This document shows positions 26,059 through 33,748 of a DNA stretch of 64,000 nucleotides, one piece after another. This DNA comes from an uncultured Isoptericola sp. (GTDB taxonomy: Bacteria > Actinomycetota > Actinomycetes > Actinomycetales > Cellulomonadaceae). The notes beneath the pieces are model-generated. The model made no database searches. It was not told the origin of the DNA and saw nothing but the letters and a program-made list of their open reading frames with translations. The DNA is taken from positions 62,001 through 126,000 of the forward strand of contig CANMFP010000007.1 in NCBI GenBank assembly GCA_947497265.1. The letters run 5' to 3'. The position numbers and the translations under genes are program-made. Numbering within the stretch: position 1 is the first letter of the stretch; every line of letters begins with the position of its first letter.

Positions 26059-27015
26059 GTGATGAGCAGCAGCACCCGTGTCGCCGCCGTGGACTGCGGC
26101 ACCAACTCGATCCGTCTCCTGGTCGCCGACGTCGCCGGTGACGGCACGCTCACCGAGCTCGACCGGCGCATGGAGATCGTGCGTCTCGGCCAGGGCGTGG
26201 ACCGCACCGGCGAGCTCGCGCCGGAGGCCCTCGAGCGCACCCTGGCGGCCTCCCGAGGCTACGCCAAGGTGGCCGCCGAGCTCGGGGCGACCCGGGTCCG
26301 GTTCGTGGCGACCTCGGCCACCCGGGACGCGCGCAACCGTGCCGACTTCGCGGACGGCGTCCGTGCCGCGCTCGGGGTCGACCCGGAGGTCGTCTCGGGC
26401 CAGGAGGAGGCGCTGCTGTCCTTCCGCGGCGCCACGAGCGGGTCCGCGAGCGAGCACCCCGGCCCGTACCTCGTGGTGGATCTCGGTGGTGGTTCGACCG
26501 AGCTCGTGCTGGGGACGACGACGCCGGACGCGGCGGTCTCGATGGACGTCGGCTCCGTGCGGCTCACCGAGCGTCACCTGCACTCCGACCCGCCCGGGGC
26601 CGCGGAGACCTCGCGTGCCCGTGCGGACGTGACGTCGGCGCTCGACGCGGCCTCCGCCGTCGTGCCGCTGGGGCGGACGTCGACGCTGGTGGGCCTGGCC
26701 GGTTCGGTGACGTCGGTGACGGCGCACGCGCTGGGGCTCGCCAGCTATCGGCGCGAGGCGATCAACGGCGCGGTGCTGAGCGTGCCCGATGTGCTGGCTG
26801 CCTGCGAGGACCTGCTGGGCCGGACGCGCGCTGAGCGTCTCGCGCTCGGGTTCATGCATCCCGGTCGGGCGGACGTGATCGGCGCCGGGGCTTTGGTGTG
26901 GTCGCAGGTCGTGTCGCGGGTCCGTGACGAGGTCGCGGCGTCGGGCGGCGCGCTGACGCACGTGGTGACCTCCGAGAGCGACATCCTGGACGGCATCGCC
27001 CTCTCCCTCGCCTGA
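26059..27015 (+). CDS. Ppx/GppA-family exopolyphosphatase
   Basis: A 318-residue protein of the actin-like ASKHA fold. 'VAAVDCGTNSIRLLVAD' is the phosphate 1 motif and 'YLVVDLGGGSTELVLG' the phosphate 2 motif. 'VRFVATSATRDARN' and 'GLAGSVTSVTAHAL' complete the pattern. It removes terminal phosphates from polyphosphate or hydrolyses pppGpp. It is the short two-domain form common in actinobacteria. GTG 26059 is followed immediately by ATG, and either may initiate. The 46-bp spacing from DUF501 fits one operon. Confidence 0.9.
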   Translation: MMSSSTRVAAVDCGTNSIRLLVADVAGDGTLTELDRRMEIVRLGQGVDRTGELAPEALERTLAASRGYAKVAAELGATRVRFVATSATRDARNRADFADGVRAALGVDPEVVSGQEEALLSFRGATSGSASEHPGPYLVVDLGGGSTELVLGTTTPDAAVSMDVGSVRLTERHLHSDPPGAAETSRARADVTSALDAASAVVPLGRTSTLVGLAGSVTSVTAHALGLASYRREAINGAVLSVPDVLAACEDLLGRTRAERLALGFMHPGRADVIGAGALVWSQVVSRVRDEVAASGGALTHVVTSESDILDGIALSLA

Positions 27016-27116
27016 CCTCGCCCGACGTCGACTGCTCGCACGTCTCGGCGCGTGGGTAGCCAGTAGTGCGCATCGCGCAGTAGTGTCTGCCGCACAGGAC
27101 CGGACGGGGAGGGACC

Positions 27117-27449
27117 GTGGACACCACACAGCTGCTCAAGGGAGTGCTCGACGCCGCCGTGCTCGCCGTCGTCGAGGCGGAGGACGGCTACGGCTACGAC
27201 GTCGTGCGCAGGCTGCGCTCGCAGGGCCTCGACGACGTGGGGGACGCGTCGGTGTACGGCACGCTGCGCCGCCTGTACGCCGACGGGGCGCTGACCAGCT
27301 ACGTCGTGCCCTCCGCCGCCGGCCCGCACCGCAAGTACTACGGCATCACCACCCACGGGCGGCAGATGCTCGCGATCCAGCGCAAGGAATGGCAGGAGTT
27401 CGCCGCCACCGTCGGCGGAGTCCTCGGGACCAGGAACGAGGCCGCGTGA
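27117..27449 (+). CDS. PadR-family transcriptional regulator
   Basis: A 110-residue PadR protein: 'LLKGVLDAAVLAVVEAEDGYGYDVVRRLRSQG' is the winged-helix N-terminus and 'DASVYGTLRRLYADGALTSY' the recognition helix and turn, followed by 'PHRKYYGITTHGRQML' (wing). It usually represses itself and the gene next to it. GTG 27117 follows GGGAGGGA. The stop overlaps the ATG of the membrane-protein gene by one base, the usual PadR plus membrane partner arrangement. A TGCGC-ATC-GCGCA repeat upstream (27067-27079) could be its site. Confidence 0.88.
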   Translation: MDTTQLLKGVLDAAVLAVVEAEDGYGYDVVRRLRSQGLDDVGDASVYGTLRRLYADGALTSYVVPSAAGPHRKYYGITTHGRQMLAIQRKEWQEFAATVGGVLGTRNEAA

Positions 27450-28783
27450 TGACCACCGACGACACCAGCACGACCCCCGCCCCCGGCGCGATGCTCGCCG
27501 CTCACGTCCGCGGCTACGCCCAGGCCGTCCGGCTGCACGTGGCGGACCTCGGGCCCGAGGTGACCGAGGACCTCACCGGCGGCCTGGAGGCCGATCTCAC
27601 CGAGGCGCTCGCCGACGCCGCACCGGTCGCGGCACGCGCCGGGGACCCGCACGACGACGTGGTGCTCGACCTCACCTCGTACTTCGGCACCGCGGAGGCG
27701 TACGCGACCGAGCTGCGTGCTGCCGCCGGCCTGCCCCCTGCCGGCCCGGCGCGACGGCGGCGTCCCGGCTTGCGCGCCGGGGTCGCCGCGTGGTGGTCGC
27801 GGGCCCGCACGCGGTGGGCCGGTCGGATGGAGCCGCTGACCTCCACCCCGCAGTGGGCCTCGCTGCGCACGCTCGGACGGGAGCTGCGGCCGGTCTGGTG
27901 GGTCGCTCGCGGCTGGCTGATCGGCGCGCTCCTCGTGGCGTGGTTCGCGAACGGTCCGTTCAGCCTCGTGCCGACGCGCGCCGGCCACTTCCTGGTGATG
28001 GCGGGCGCCGCGCTGGTGAGCGTCCAGTGGGCCCGGGGCCGGTGGCTGCCGCGGCAGTGGCTGCCCCGTGCAGGCGTCGCTGCGACGGCCCTCGGCGTCC
28101 TGCTGGTGCCGTTCGCCGCCGCGACGTCGAGCGACGTCGGGCGCACCGACGCCGGGCACGGCGGGGCGACGTACGAGGCCGGCTACCAGGACGCCCTGAA
28201 CCAGCTCCGGTACCAGTCGGAGAGCGTCGCCTACGGCGGCGTGCCCGGAGACGACGGCGTCTGGGTGGACGGGATGCAGGTCTCCAACCTCTTCGCCTTC
28301 GACGCGGACGGCGACCCGATCAAGGGCGTCCAGCTCTACGACGACCGCGGCCGGCCCGTGCGGACAGTCTCCGAGGACGCGACCGCCGAGATGTGGGAGG
28401 TGCCGCAGACGGAAGGGCCCTGGTACTTCCGGCCGGCCACGGCCGCCGACGGCCGCGAGCGGTGGAACGTCTACCCGCTGCGCGCGCTGCCCGAGACGGG
28501 CGTCGAGTGGGGGGACGAGGGCATGGCGCCCGTCGTCGGCGTCCAGCCCGAGACGATGCCCTGGCCCTTCCTCAAGGCACCGGTGACGATCGAGCCCGAC
28601 GGCGCGGCGCCGGACGAGGCGGACGGCGAGACCGCACCGGAGCCGGTGCCGTCGGACGACGCCCCGGAACCTGCCGACGACGCGACGCCGGACGACGGCT
28701 CCTCGCAGGACCCGGCGTCCGGCACCTCCGACGGCCCGAGACCCGCGCCGACGGCGGTGATCGACGCCAGCCCGGAGCGGTGA
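27449..28783 (+). CDS. PadR-linked membrane protein
   Basis: 444 residues. The N-terminal ~90 residues resemble the cytoplasmic HAAS-type segment found in proteins encoded after PadR genes ('EDLTGGLEADLTEALADA'). Three hydrophobic segments follow (~150-232: 'GWLIGALLVAWFANG', 'FLVMAGAALVSVQWA', 'TALGVLLVPFAAAT'). The last ~200 residues form an extracytoplasmic domain with 'QVSNLFAFDADGDPIKGVQLYDDRGRPV', ending in an acidic, proline-rich tail. Function is unknown. Regulation by PadR is inferred from the overlap. Confidence 0.8.
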   Translation: MTTDDTSTTPAPGAMLAAHVRGYAQAVRLHVADLGPEVTEDLTGGLEADLTEALADAAPVAARAGDPHDDVVLDLTSYFGTAEAYATELRAAAGLPPAGPARRRRPGLRAGVAAWWSRARTRWAGRMEPLTSTPQWASLRTLGRELRPVWWVARGWLIGALLVAWFANGPFSLVPTRAGHFLVMAGAALVSVQWARGRWLPRQWLPRAGVAATALGVLLVPFAAATSSDVGRTDAGHGGATYEAGYQDALNQLRYQSESVAYGGVPGDDGVWVDGMQVSNLFAFDADGDPIKGVQLYDDRGRPVRTVSEDATAEMWEVPQTEGPWYFRPATAADGRERWNVYPLRALPETGVEWGDEGMAPVVGVQPETMPWPFLKAPVTIEPDGAAPDEADGETAPEPVPSDDAPEPADDATPDDGSSQDPASGTSDGPRPAPTAVIDASPER

Positions 28784-28841
28784 CGGACCGTACAGCGGAC
28801 CCGCGCGCGAGCGGGACGTAGTCGGTCGTAGACTGGGAGCC

Positions 28842-30293
28842 ATGCCTCAGAACGTTCTGTCGACGGACACCCCTGCCCAGGACGCGGCCGCGCCCACCCC
28901 GCGTCCGCGCAAGGTCCCGCGCGTCGTCGTGCTCGGCGGTGGGTCCGTCGGGCTCTACGTGGCGCGACGGCTCCGCAAGAAGCTCGGGAAGCGGGAGGCG
29001 GCGATCGTCGTCGTCGACCCGCGGCCGTACATGACGTACGCGCCGTTCCTGCCCGAGGCGGGCGCCGGCTCGATCGACGCCCGTGACGTCGTGGCCCCGC
29101 ACCGCATCGCCCTCAAGGGGATCGATGTGCTGCAGGGCAAGGTCTCCCAGATCTCCCACGGCGACAAGAAGATCACCATCCGCCCCGAGGTGGGGCCGGA
29201 CTACGAGGTCTCGTACGACCAGCTCGTCGTGGGTCTCGGGTCGGTCTCGCGCACCCTGCCCATCCCGGGCCTGGCGGAGAACGCCATCGGCTTCAAGAAC
29301 GTGGAGGAGGCCATCGCGGTCCGCAACCACGTGCTGAACCGCATGGACGTCGCCTCCTCGACGTGGGACGCCGACCTGCGCCGCCGGATGCTGACCTTCA
29401 CGTTCGTCGGCGGCGGCTTCGCCGGGATCGAGGCGCTGGGCGAGATCGAGGACATGGCGCGCTACGCGACGCGCAACTACCCGACGATCGAGTCCGAGGA
29501 CCTGCGCTTCGTGATGATCGAGGGCACCGGTCGCATCCTGCCCGAGGTCTCCGAGCCGATGGGCGAGTGGGCTCGTGAGGAGATGAAGAAGCGCGGCATC
29601 GAGTTCCACCTCAACACCTTCCTCAACTCCTGCGAGGACGGCCACGTGGTCACGTCGACGGGCGTCGAGTTCGACTCCGACACCATCGTGTGGACCGCGG
29701 GCGTGAAGGCGAACCCCGTCATCAAGGAGAGCTCGGACCTCCCGGCCGACAGGATGGGTCGCGTGACCGTGCGGGCGACGCTGCAGGTCGAGGACGAGAA
29801 CGGCGAGCTGGTCCCGGACGCCTGGGCCGCCGGTGACTGCGCCGCGGTGCCGGACCTGCTCAACCCCGGCAGCTTCTGCCCGCCGAACGCCCAGCACGCG
29901 ATCCGCGAGGCGAACCAGCTCGCCGACAACATGATCGCGCAGCTCAAGGGCAACGAGCTCGTGGAGTACAAGCACAAGAGCGTGGGCGTCGTGGCGTCGC
30001 TCGGCCTCTACAAGGGCGTCGCCGAGCTGTTCGGATTCCTCAAGCTCAAGGGCCCGCTGGCGTGGCTCGCGCACCGCGGCTACCACGTGATGGCGATGCC
30101 GACGGGCAACCGCAAGCTCCGCATCCTCATCGGGTGGGTCGGCCAGTTCCTCATGGGCCGTGAGATCGTCTCGCTCGGTTCGCTGCACGACCCGCGGGAC
30201 GAGTTCCGCAAGGCGTCGGTGCCGCCGAAGCCGCAGGGCGAGAAGACCGAGCAGAAGGCCGAGTCGTCGGCCGCGCGAGCCGAGAAGGGCTGA
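28842..30293 (+). CDS. ndh: Type II NADH dehydrogenase (NDH-2)
   Basis: A 483-residue FAD-dependent oxidoreductase. The FAD motif 'VVVLGGGSVGLYVARRL' is at ~27-43 and the NADH motif 'FTFVGGGFAGIEALGEI' at ~185-201; 'AAGDCAAVPD' is the second FAD contact. The C-terminal hydrophobic/amphipathic region ('HVMAMPTGNRKLRILIGWVGQFLMG') fits the membrane-anchoring domain. It passes electrons from NADH to menaquinone without pumping protons. ATG 28842 is 7 nt after TAGACT, and there is only a weak ribosome site. The charged C-terminal tail is not conserved. Confidence 0.9.
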   Translation: MPQNVLSTDTPAQDAAAPTPRPRKVPRVVVLGGGSVGLYVARRLRKKLGKREAAIVVVDPRPYMTYAPFLPEAGAGSIDARDVVAPHRIALKGIDVLQGKVSQISHGDKKITIRPEVGPDYEVSYDQLVVGLGSVSRTLPIPGLAENAIGFKNVEEAIAVRNHVLNRMDVASSTWDADLRRRMLTFTFVGGGFAGIEALGEIEDMARYATRNYPTIESEDLRFVMIEGTGRILPEVSEPMGEWAREEMKKRGIEFHLNTFLNSCEDGHVVTSTGVEFDSDTIVWTAGVKANPVIKESSDLPADRMGRVTVRATLQVEDENGELVPDAWAAGDCAAVPDLLNPGSFCPPNAQHAIREANQLADNMIAQLKGNELVEYKHKSVGVVASLGLYKGVAELFGFLKLKGPLAWLAHRGYHVMAMPTGNRKLRILIGWVGQFLMGREIVSLGSLHDPRDEFRKASVPPKPQGEKTEQKAESSAARAEKG

Positions 30294-30314
30294 CGCTCCT
30301 CGTGTGACCCTGGC

Positions 30315-30398
30315 CGGGCGGCTCCGGTCGGCACCTTCCGCTCCGTTCGGTACCTTGAACTGCCGAGCGTGACGGGATGTGCCGACCGGAGCCGCCCG
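30315..30398. repeat. Perfect 19-bp inverted repeat with 46-nt spacer upstream of the tRNA gene
   Basis: CGGGCGGCTCCGGTCGGCA (30315-30333) is repeated exactly in reverse complement at 30380-30398. It starts about 22 bp after the NDH-2 stop and ends 18 bp before the tRNA. It could end NDH-2 transcription or separate it from the tRNA. Confidence 0.7.
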
Positions 30399-30416
30399 TT
30401 CGCGTCTCCGGCACCC

Positions 30417-30490
30417 GCCCCCGTAGCCCAACTGGTAGAGGCAGCCGGCTTAAACCCGGTCCAGTCCCGGTTCGAACCCGGGCGGGGGCA
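30417..30490 (+). tRNA. tRNA with anticodon UAA and a short (type I) variable loop
   Basis: A complete cloverleaf: acceptor GCCCCCG (30417-30423) with CGGGGGC (30483-30489), D stem GCC/GGC, anticodon stem GCCGG/CCGGT around loop CTTAAAC (anticodon UAA at 30450-30452 by transcript order, following T30450 as base 33 or 34), T stem CCCGG/CCGGG with TTCGAAC, discriminator A at 30490. CCA is not encoded. The variable region is only 5 nt (CCAGT), whereas normal tRNA-Leu(UAA) has a long variable arm, so charging with leucine is not assured. Similar short UAA-anticodon tRNAs seem to occur in other actinobacteria. Confidence 0.85.
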
Positions 30491-30517
30491 CCGTGCCCCG
30501 GCGCGCCGGCCGCCGGG

Positions 30518-31387
30518 TCATCGGCTGAGCGCCGTGGCGAGGAAGTCGCGGATCAGTGCGGCGACCTCGTCGAGGTGGGACTCGAGGAGGAAGTGCCCGC
30601 CGGGAAGCAGCTCGATCCGGGCGTCCGGGAGATCACGGGCGAACGCTCTGGCGCCGGCCGGGCCGAAGATCTCGTCCCGCTCGCCCCAGACCGCCAGCAG
30701 CGGCACCTGGGCGGTGCGGAAGTACTCGTGCACCGCGGGGTACAGCGGCGGGTTGGTCGCGTAGTCGCGGAACAGCTGGAGCTGGACCAGGTCGTTGCCC
30801 GGGCGTGAGACCAGGGCGACGTCGTGCTCCCACGTCTCCGGGTCCACGAGGGTGGGGTCCGAGACGCCGTGGAGGTACTGCCACCGGATCACCTCGCGCG
30901 TCAGCGCGACGCGGATGGCGGACTCGGTGTGCTCGTTCTGGTCCTCGGCATAGGCCCAGACGTCCTTCCAGAATCCCTCGACGAAGCCCTCGTCGTAGGC
31001 GTTGCCGTTCTGGCTGATGATCGCGGTGATCGCGGAGGGGTTCTCGAGGGCGAGCCGCCAGCCGATCGGCGCACCGTAGTCCTGGACGTAGATCGCGTAC
31101 CGGGTGATGCCGAGGCCCGCCAGCAGGCTGGACGTGATCCGGGCCAGCGCGTCGAACGAGTAGTCGAACTCGTCGACGCCCGGTGCGTCGGACAGCCCGA
31201 AGCCCAGGTGGTCGGGTGCGACCACGTGGTACTCCTCCGCGAGCTGCGGGATGAGCGTGCGGAACATGTGCGAGCTGGTCGGGTAGCCGTGCAGCAGCAC
31301 GACCGTCGGCGCGTCGGCGGGGCCGGCTTCGCGGTAGAAGATCTGGTGCCCGTCGACCTCGGCGTACCTGTGCTGGATCGTCACCAT
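30518..31387 (-). CDS. Alpha/beta hydrolase (epoxide-hydrolase/haloalkane-dehalogenase-like)
   Basis: 289 residues of the alpha/beta-hydrolase fold. 'VVLLHGYPTSSHMFRTLIPQL' is the oxyanion loop, 'YVQDYGAPIGWRLAL' the nucleophile elbow with Asp instead of Ser, 'VWGERDEIFG' the acid region and 'LPGGHFLLESH' the catalytic histidine. An Asp nucleophile points to epoxide hydrolase or dehalogenase-like chemistry; the substrate is unknown. ATG 31387 has GAGAGGG about 9 nt upstream. It is divergent from the CGNR regulator gene and probably controlled by it through the repeated CTAACC sites in the spacer. Confidence 0.87.
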   Translation of the reverse strand: MVTIQHRYAEVDGHQIFYREAGPADAPTVVLLHGYPTSSHMFRTLIPQLAEEYHVVAPDHLGFGLSDAPGVDEFDYSFDALARITSSLLAGLGITRYAIYVQDYGAPIGWRLALENPSAITAIISQNGNAYDEGFVEGFWKDVWAYAEDQNEHTESAIRVALTREVIRWQYLHGVSDPTLVDPETWEHDVALVSRPGNDLVQLQLFRDYATNPPLYPAVHEYFRTAQVPLLAVWGERDEIFGPAGARAFARDLPDARIELLPGGHFLLESHLDEVAALIRDFLATALSR

Positions 31388-31391
31388 GATT

Positions 31392-31468
31392 CTAACCCTC
31401 TCAATCGATGTGGTCTGGTTATAGGAGCACCTCGATGCTAACCTGTCAATAGCAACTGAGGGGGTTAG
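31392..31468. promoter_or_regulatory. Divergent promoter region with three CTAACC-type sites
   Basis: CTAACCCTCTCAAT (31392-31405) and CTAACCTGTCAAT (31438-31450) are direct repeats; the complement of CTAACCCCCTCAGT lies at 31455-31468. They bracket the promoter region of the hydrolase gene: on the minus strand TTGACA is at 31449-31444 and TATAAC at 31423-31418. The sites are likely bound by the CGNR protein encoded next door. Confidence 0.5.
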
Positions 31469-31470
31469 AG

Positions 31471-31983
31471 GTGGACGTGGTGACGCGGGAGGACGAAGAC
31501 CTGCTGCTGGACCTGCTGAACACGGCACCGGCCGTCGACGGCGAGCGGACCGACCAGCTCGCGGATCCCGACGCGGGTCGTGCCTGGGCCGAGGCGCACG
31601 GTGGTGCTGGTGGTGCGGACGAGGTCGCGACGCTTCGAGCCACGCGCGATGCGATCCAGGAAGTGGTCCGCGGAGCGCCCGCCGCGACGCTGGCGGCGTC
31701 CATCGAGCGGATCACGCTCCGTCCGTCGTGGCGTGACGGTGCGCTCGTCTGGGAGATGCGGACACCTCTCCACGAGCGGCTCTCGGCGCGGGCGCTGCTC
31801 GCGTGGGCGACGATCGACGAACGCTCGCCCGGTCGCCTGCGACCGTGCGAGAACCCGGAGTGCCACCGGTTCTTGCACGACCGCAGCAACGCGAACACTG
31901 CTCGGTGGTGCTCGATGGCGCTCTGCGGCAACCGGTTCAAGGCCCGGCGTCACTACGAGCGCACCCGCACCGGCAAGCGGTAG
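31471..31983 (+). CDS. CGNR zinc-finger protein (ABATE-domain regulator)
   Basis: 170 residues. The C-terminal CGNR zinc finger is clear: 'CENPECHRFLHDRSNANTAR', then 'WCSMALCGNRFKARRHY', with four cysteines for zinc. The N-terminal ~110 residues form the ABATE-type ligand-binding-like domain ('LLNTAPAVDGERTDQLADP'). Such proteins are thought to be stress or small-molecule responsive regulators. GTG 31471 follows GAGGGGG. It is divergent from an alpha/beta hydrolase whose promoter carries repeated CTAACC sites, so regulation of that gene and itself is inferred. Confidence 0.87.
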   Translation: MDVVTREDEDLLLDLLNTAPAVDGERTDQLADPDAGRAWAEAHGGAGGADEVATLRATRDAIQEVVRGAPAATLAASIERITLRPSWRDGALVWEMRTPLHERLSARALLAWATIDERSPGRLRPCENPECHRFLHDRSNANTARWCSMALCGNRFKARRHYERTRTGKR

Positions 31984-32020
31984 CGCCGGGTGCGTGTTCT
32001 GCCCGTGGCAGAACCGGCGC
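31983..32020. terminator. Hairpin after the CGNR gene
   Basis: Inner arms GTTCTGCC (31996-32003) and GGCAGAAC (32007-32014) with a 3-nt loop, and outer arms GCGCCGG (31983-31989) with CCGGCGC (32014-32020 region). It begins at the CGNR stop codon and could terminate that gene. Confidence 0.5.
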
Positions 32021-32075
32021 CCGGACGGCGCGCGCACCCCGCAGGCACGCGCCCGCCCGGAGTAGCGTCGTCGTC

Positions 32076-32444
32076 ATGACGGGCGATGACCGGCACGAGC
32101 CGCTGCTGAGACACCTGGTCGGGGCGATCCTGCGGCGTGCCCGACGGCGGCAGGAACGCACGCTGCAGGAGGTCGCCTCGGCAGCACGCATGTCGACGGC
32201 CTACCTGTCCGAGATCGAACGGGGCCGCAAGGAGCCGTCGTCGGAGGTGCTCGCCGCGGTGTGCCACGCCCTCGACCTGCGCCTGGTCGACCTGGTCGCC
32301 GACGCCCATGCCTCGCTCGCCGCGGCGTCGGAGCCGGTGCGGGTCCTGACCTCGACGACGACGTCGGCCCGGCACGTCCGGGCGGTCGGCGCGCCGGGTA
32401 TCGGCTCGCCGACCACGAGCGACGTGGTGGCCCTCGCCGCCTGA
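32076..32444 (+). CDS. PopR/ClgR-like XRE-family regulator
   Basis: A 122-residue helix-turn-helix protein: 'HLVGAILRRARRRQERTLQEVASAARMSTAYLSEIERGRKEPSSEVLAAVCHALDL' in full matches the ClgR/PopR HTH ('MSTAYLSEIERG' is the recognition-helix block). In Streptomyces ClgR and PopR activate clpP genes and are themselves degraded through a C-terminal Ala-Ala. This protein ends 'VVALAA', an ssrA-like degron, and two clpP genes face it 16 bp downstream. ATG 32076 is 7 nt after TAGCGT with no close ribosome site, so it is probably leaderless. Confidence 0.87.
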   Translation: MTGDDRHEPLLRHLVGAILRRARRRQERTLQEVASAARMSTAYLSEIERGRKEPSSEVLAAVCHALDLRLVDLVADAHASLAAASEPVRVLTSTTTSARHVRAVGAPGIGSPTTSDVVALAA

Positions 32445-32459
32445 CCTCGTCCACGACGC

Positions 32460-33077
32460 TCACGCGGCGAGCCTCCCGGGGTCGTGCTTGCGGGACGTCA
32501 CGACGGCGTCGGCCACGCCGTACTCGACGGCCTCGGCCGCGGTGAGGATCAGATCACGGTCGGTGTCCTGGCGGAGCTGCGCCGCCGACCGGCCGGTGTG
32601 CCGGGCGAGGAGCGTCTCCGTCTCGTCCCGCAGCCGCTGGATCTCCCGCGCCTGGATCGCCAGGTCGGAGACGGTGCCCTGGCTCTGCCCGGACGGCTGG
32701 TGCAGCAGCACGCGGGAGTGCTCGAGCACGGTCCTCTTGCCCGGTGTCCCGGCGGCGAGGAGCACGGCCGCCGCCGACGCCGCTTGGCCCATGCACGTGG
32801 TGGCCACGTCGCAGCGCACGAACTGCATCGTGTCGTAGATCGCCGTCATGGCCGTCGCGGAGCCACCGGGGGAGTTGATGTACAGGTCGATGCCCGTGTC
32901 GGGGGACTCCGACTCCAGGTGCAGCAGCTGGGCCATCACGACGTTGGCGACGCCGTCGTCGACCTCGGTGCCGAGAAAGATGATGCGGTCGCGCAGCAGG
33001 CGGCTGAACACGTCGGAGGCACGCTCGCCGAGCGGGGTGCGCTCGATGACGCTGGGGATGGTGTAGCTCGACATCAC
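32460..33077 (-). CDS. clpP: ClpP-family serine protease (second of a pair)
   Basis: A 205-residue ClpP. It has '[16 protein letters not shown]', '[20 protein letters not shown]', nucleophile Ser in '[16 protein letters not shown]', His in 'VLLHQPSG' and the acid in '[20 protein letters not shown]'. It forms heptameric rings that degrade proteins fed by ClpX or ClpC. The start overlaps the upstream clpP stop by 4 bp (coupled). It lies away from tig/clpX, so it looks like the extra clpP3-clpP4 type pair known in Streptomyces. Its C-terminus 'GRLAA' is unusual. Confidence 0.92.
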   Translation of the reverse strand: MMSSYTIPSVIERTPLGERASDVFSRLLRDRIIFLGTEVDDGVANVVMAQLLHLESESPDTGIDLYINSPGGSATAMTAIYDTMQFVRCDVATTCMGQAASAAAVLLAAGTPGKRTVLEHSRVLLHQPSGQSQGTVSDLAIQAREIQRLRDETETLLARHTGRSAAQLRQDTDRDLILTAAEAVEYGVADAVVTSRKHDPGRLAA

Positions 33078-33700
33078 AGGCCCACCTTCCGGCCCGGAGC
33101 CATGGGTCGGACGTCGTCGACGGACTCGACGACGCGGTCGACGAACCCGTACTCGACGGCCTCGGTCGCCGTGAACCAGCGGTCCCGGTCAGCGTCCTCG
33201 GTGATCTGCGCGAGGGTGCGGCCGGTGTGCTGCGCGGTGAGCTCGGCCATCACCCGCTTGGTGTGCTCGAGGTTCTCGGCCTGGATCGCGATGTCGATCG
33301 CCGTCCCGCCGATGCCGGCCGACGGCTGGTGCATGAGCACCCGGGTGTGCGGCAGGGCGTAGCGCTTGCCGGCCGTGCCCGCGGTGAGGAGGAACTGGCC
33401 CATGCTGGCGGCGAACCCGACGCCGACGGTGACGACGTCGTTCGGCAGCAGGCGCATCGTGTCGTACACGCCGAGCCCGGCGGACACGGAGCCGCCGGGG
33501 GAGTTGACGAACAGGGCGACGTCCGCCGCGGAGTCCTCGGCGGACAGCAGCAGGAGCTGGGCGCAGACGCGGGTGGCGACGGCGTCGTCGATCTCGGTGC
33601 CGATGACGACGATGCGCTGGTGCAGCAGCCGGGTGGCGAGCTGGTCGTCGAACGGTGCGGGGGGCGGCGGGTTCTCCGAGCGGAGCGTGGTGGTGGTCAT
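33074..33700 (-). CDS. clpP: ClpP-family serine protease (first of a pair)
   Basis: A 208-residue ClpP with '[17 protein letters not shown]', '[20 protein letters not shown]', catalytic Ser in '[16 protein letters not shown]', His in '[12 protein letters not shown]' and the acid in '[20 protein letters not shown]'. It has an N-terminal proline-rich extension of about 16 residues that may be processed. It is the promoter-proximal gene of a coupled pair (4-bp overlap) and probably pairs with the second ClpP in a mixed tetradecamer. ATG 33700 has GGAG 2-3 nt upstream. Confidence 0.92.
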   Translation of the reverse strand: MTTTTLRSENPPPPAPFDDQLATRLLHQRIVVIGTEIDDAVATRVCAQLLLLSAEDSAADVALFVNSPGGSVSAGLGVYDTMRLLPNDVVTVGVGFAASMGQFLLTAGTAGKRYALPHTRVLMHQPSAGIGGTAIDIAIQAENLEHTKRVMAELTAQHTGRTLAQITEDADRDRWFTATEAVEYGFVDRVVESVDDVRPMAPGRKVGL

Positions 33701-33748
33701 GGCTCCACCGTGAGCCGCCGGTGCCGCCGGGGGAACGGTGATCTGCCG

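Noticed and set aside
31418-31449. TTGACA and TATAAC as a standard promoter
   Set aside because: The spacing is 20 bp, longer than usual, so it is described only as part of the regulatory region.
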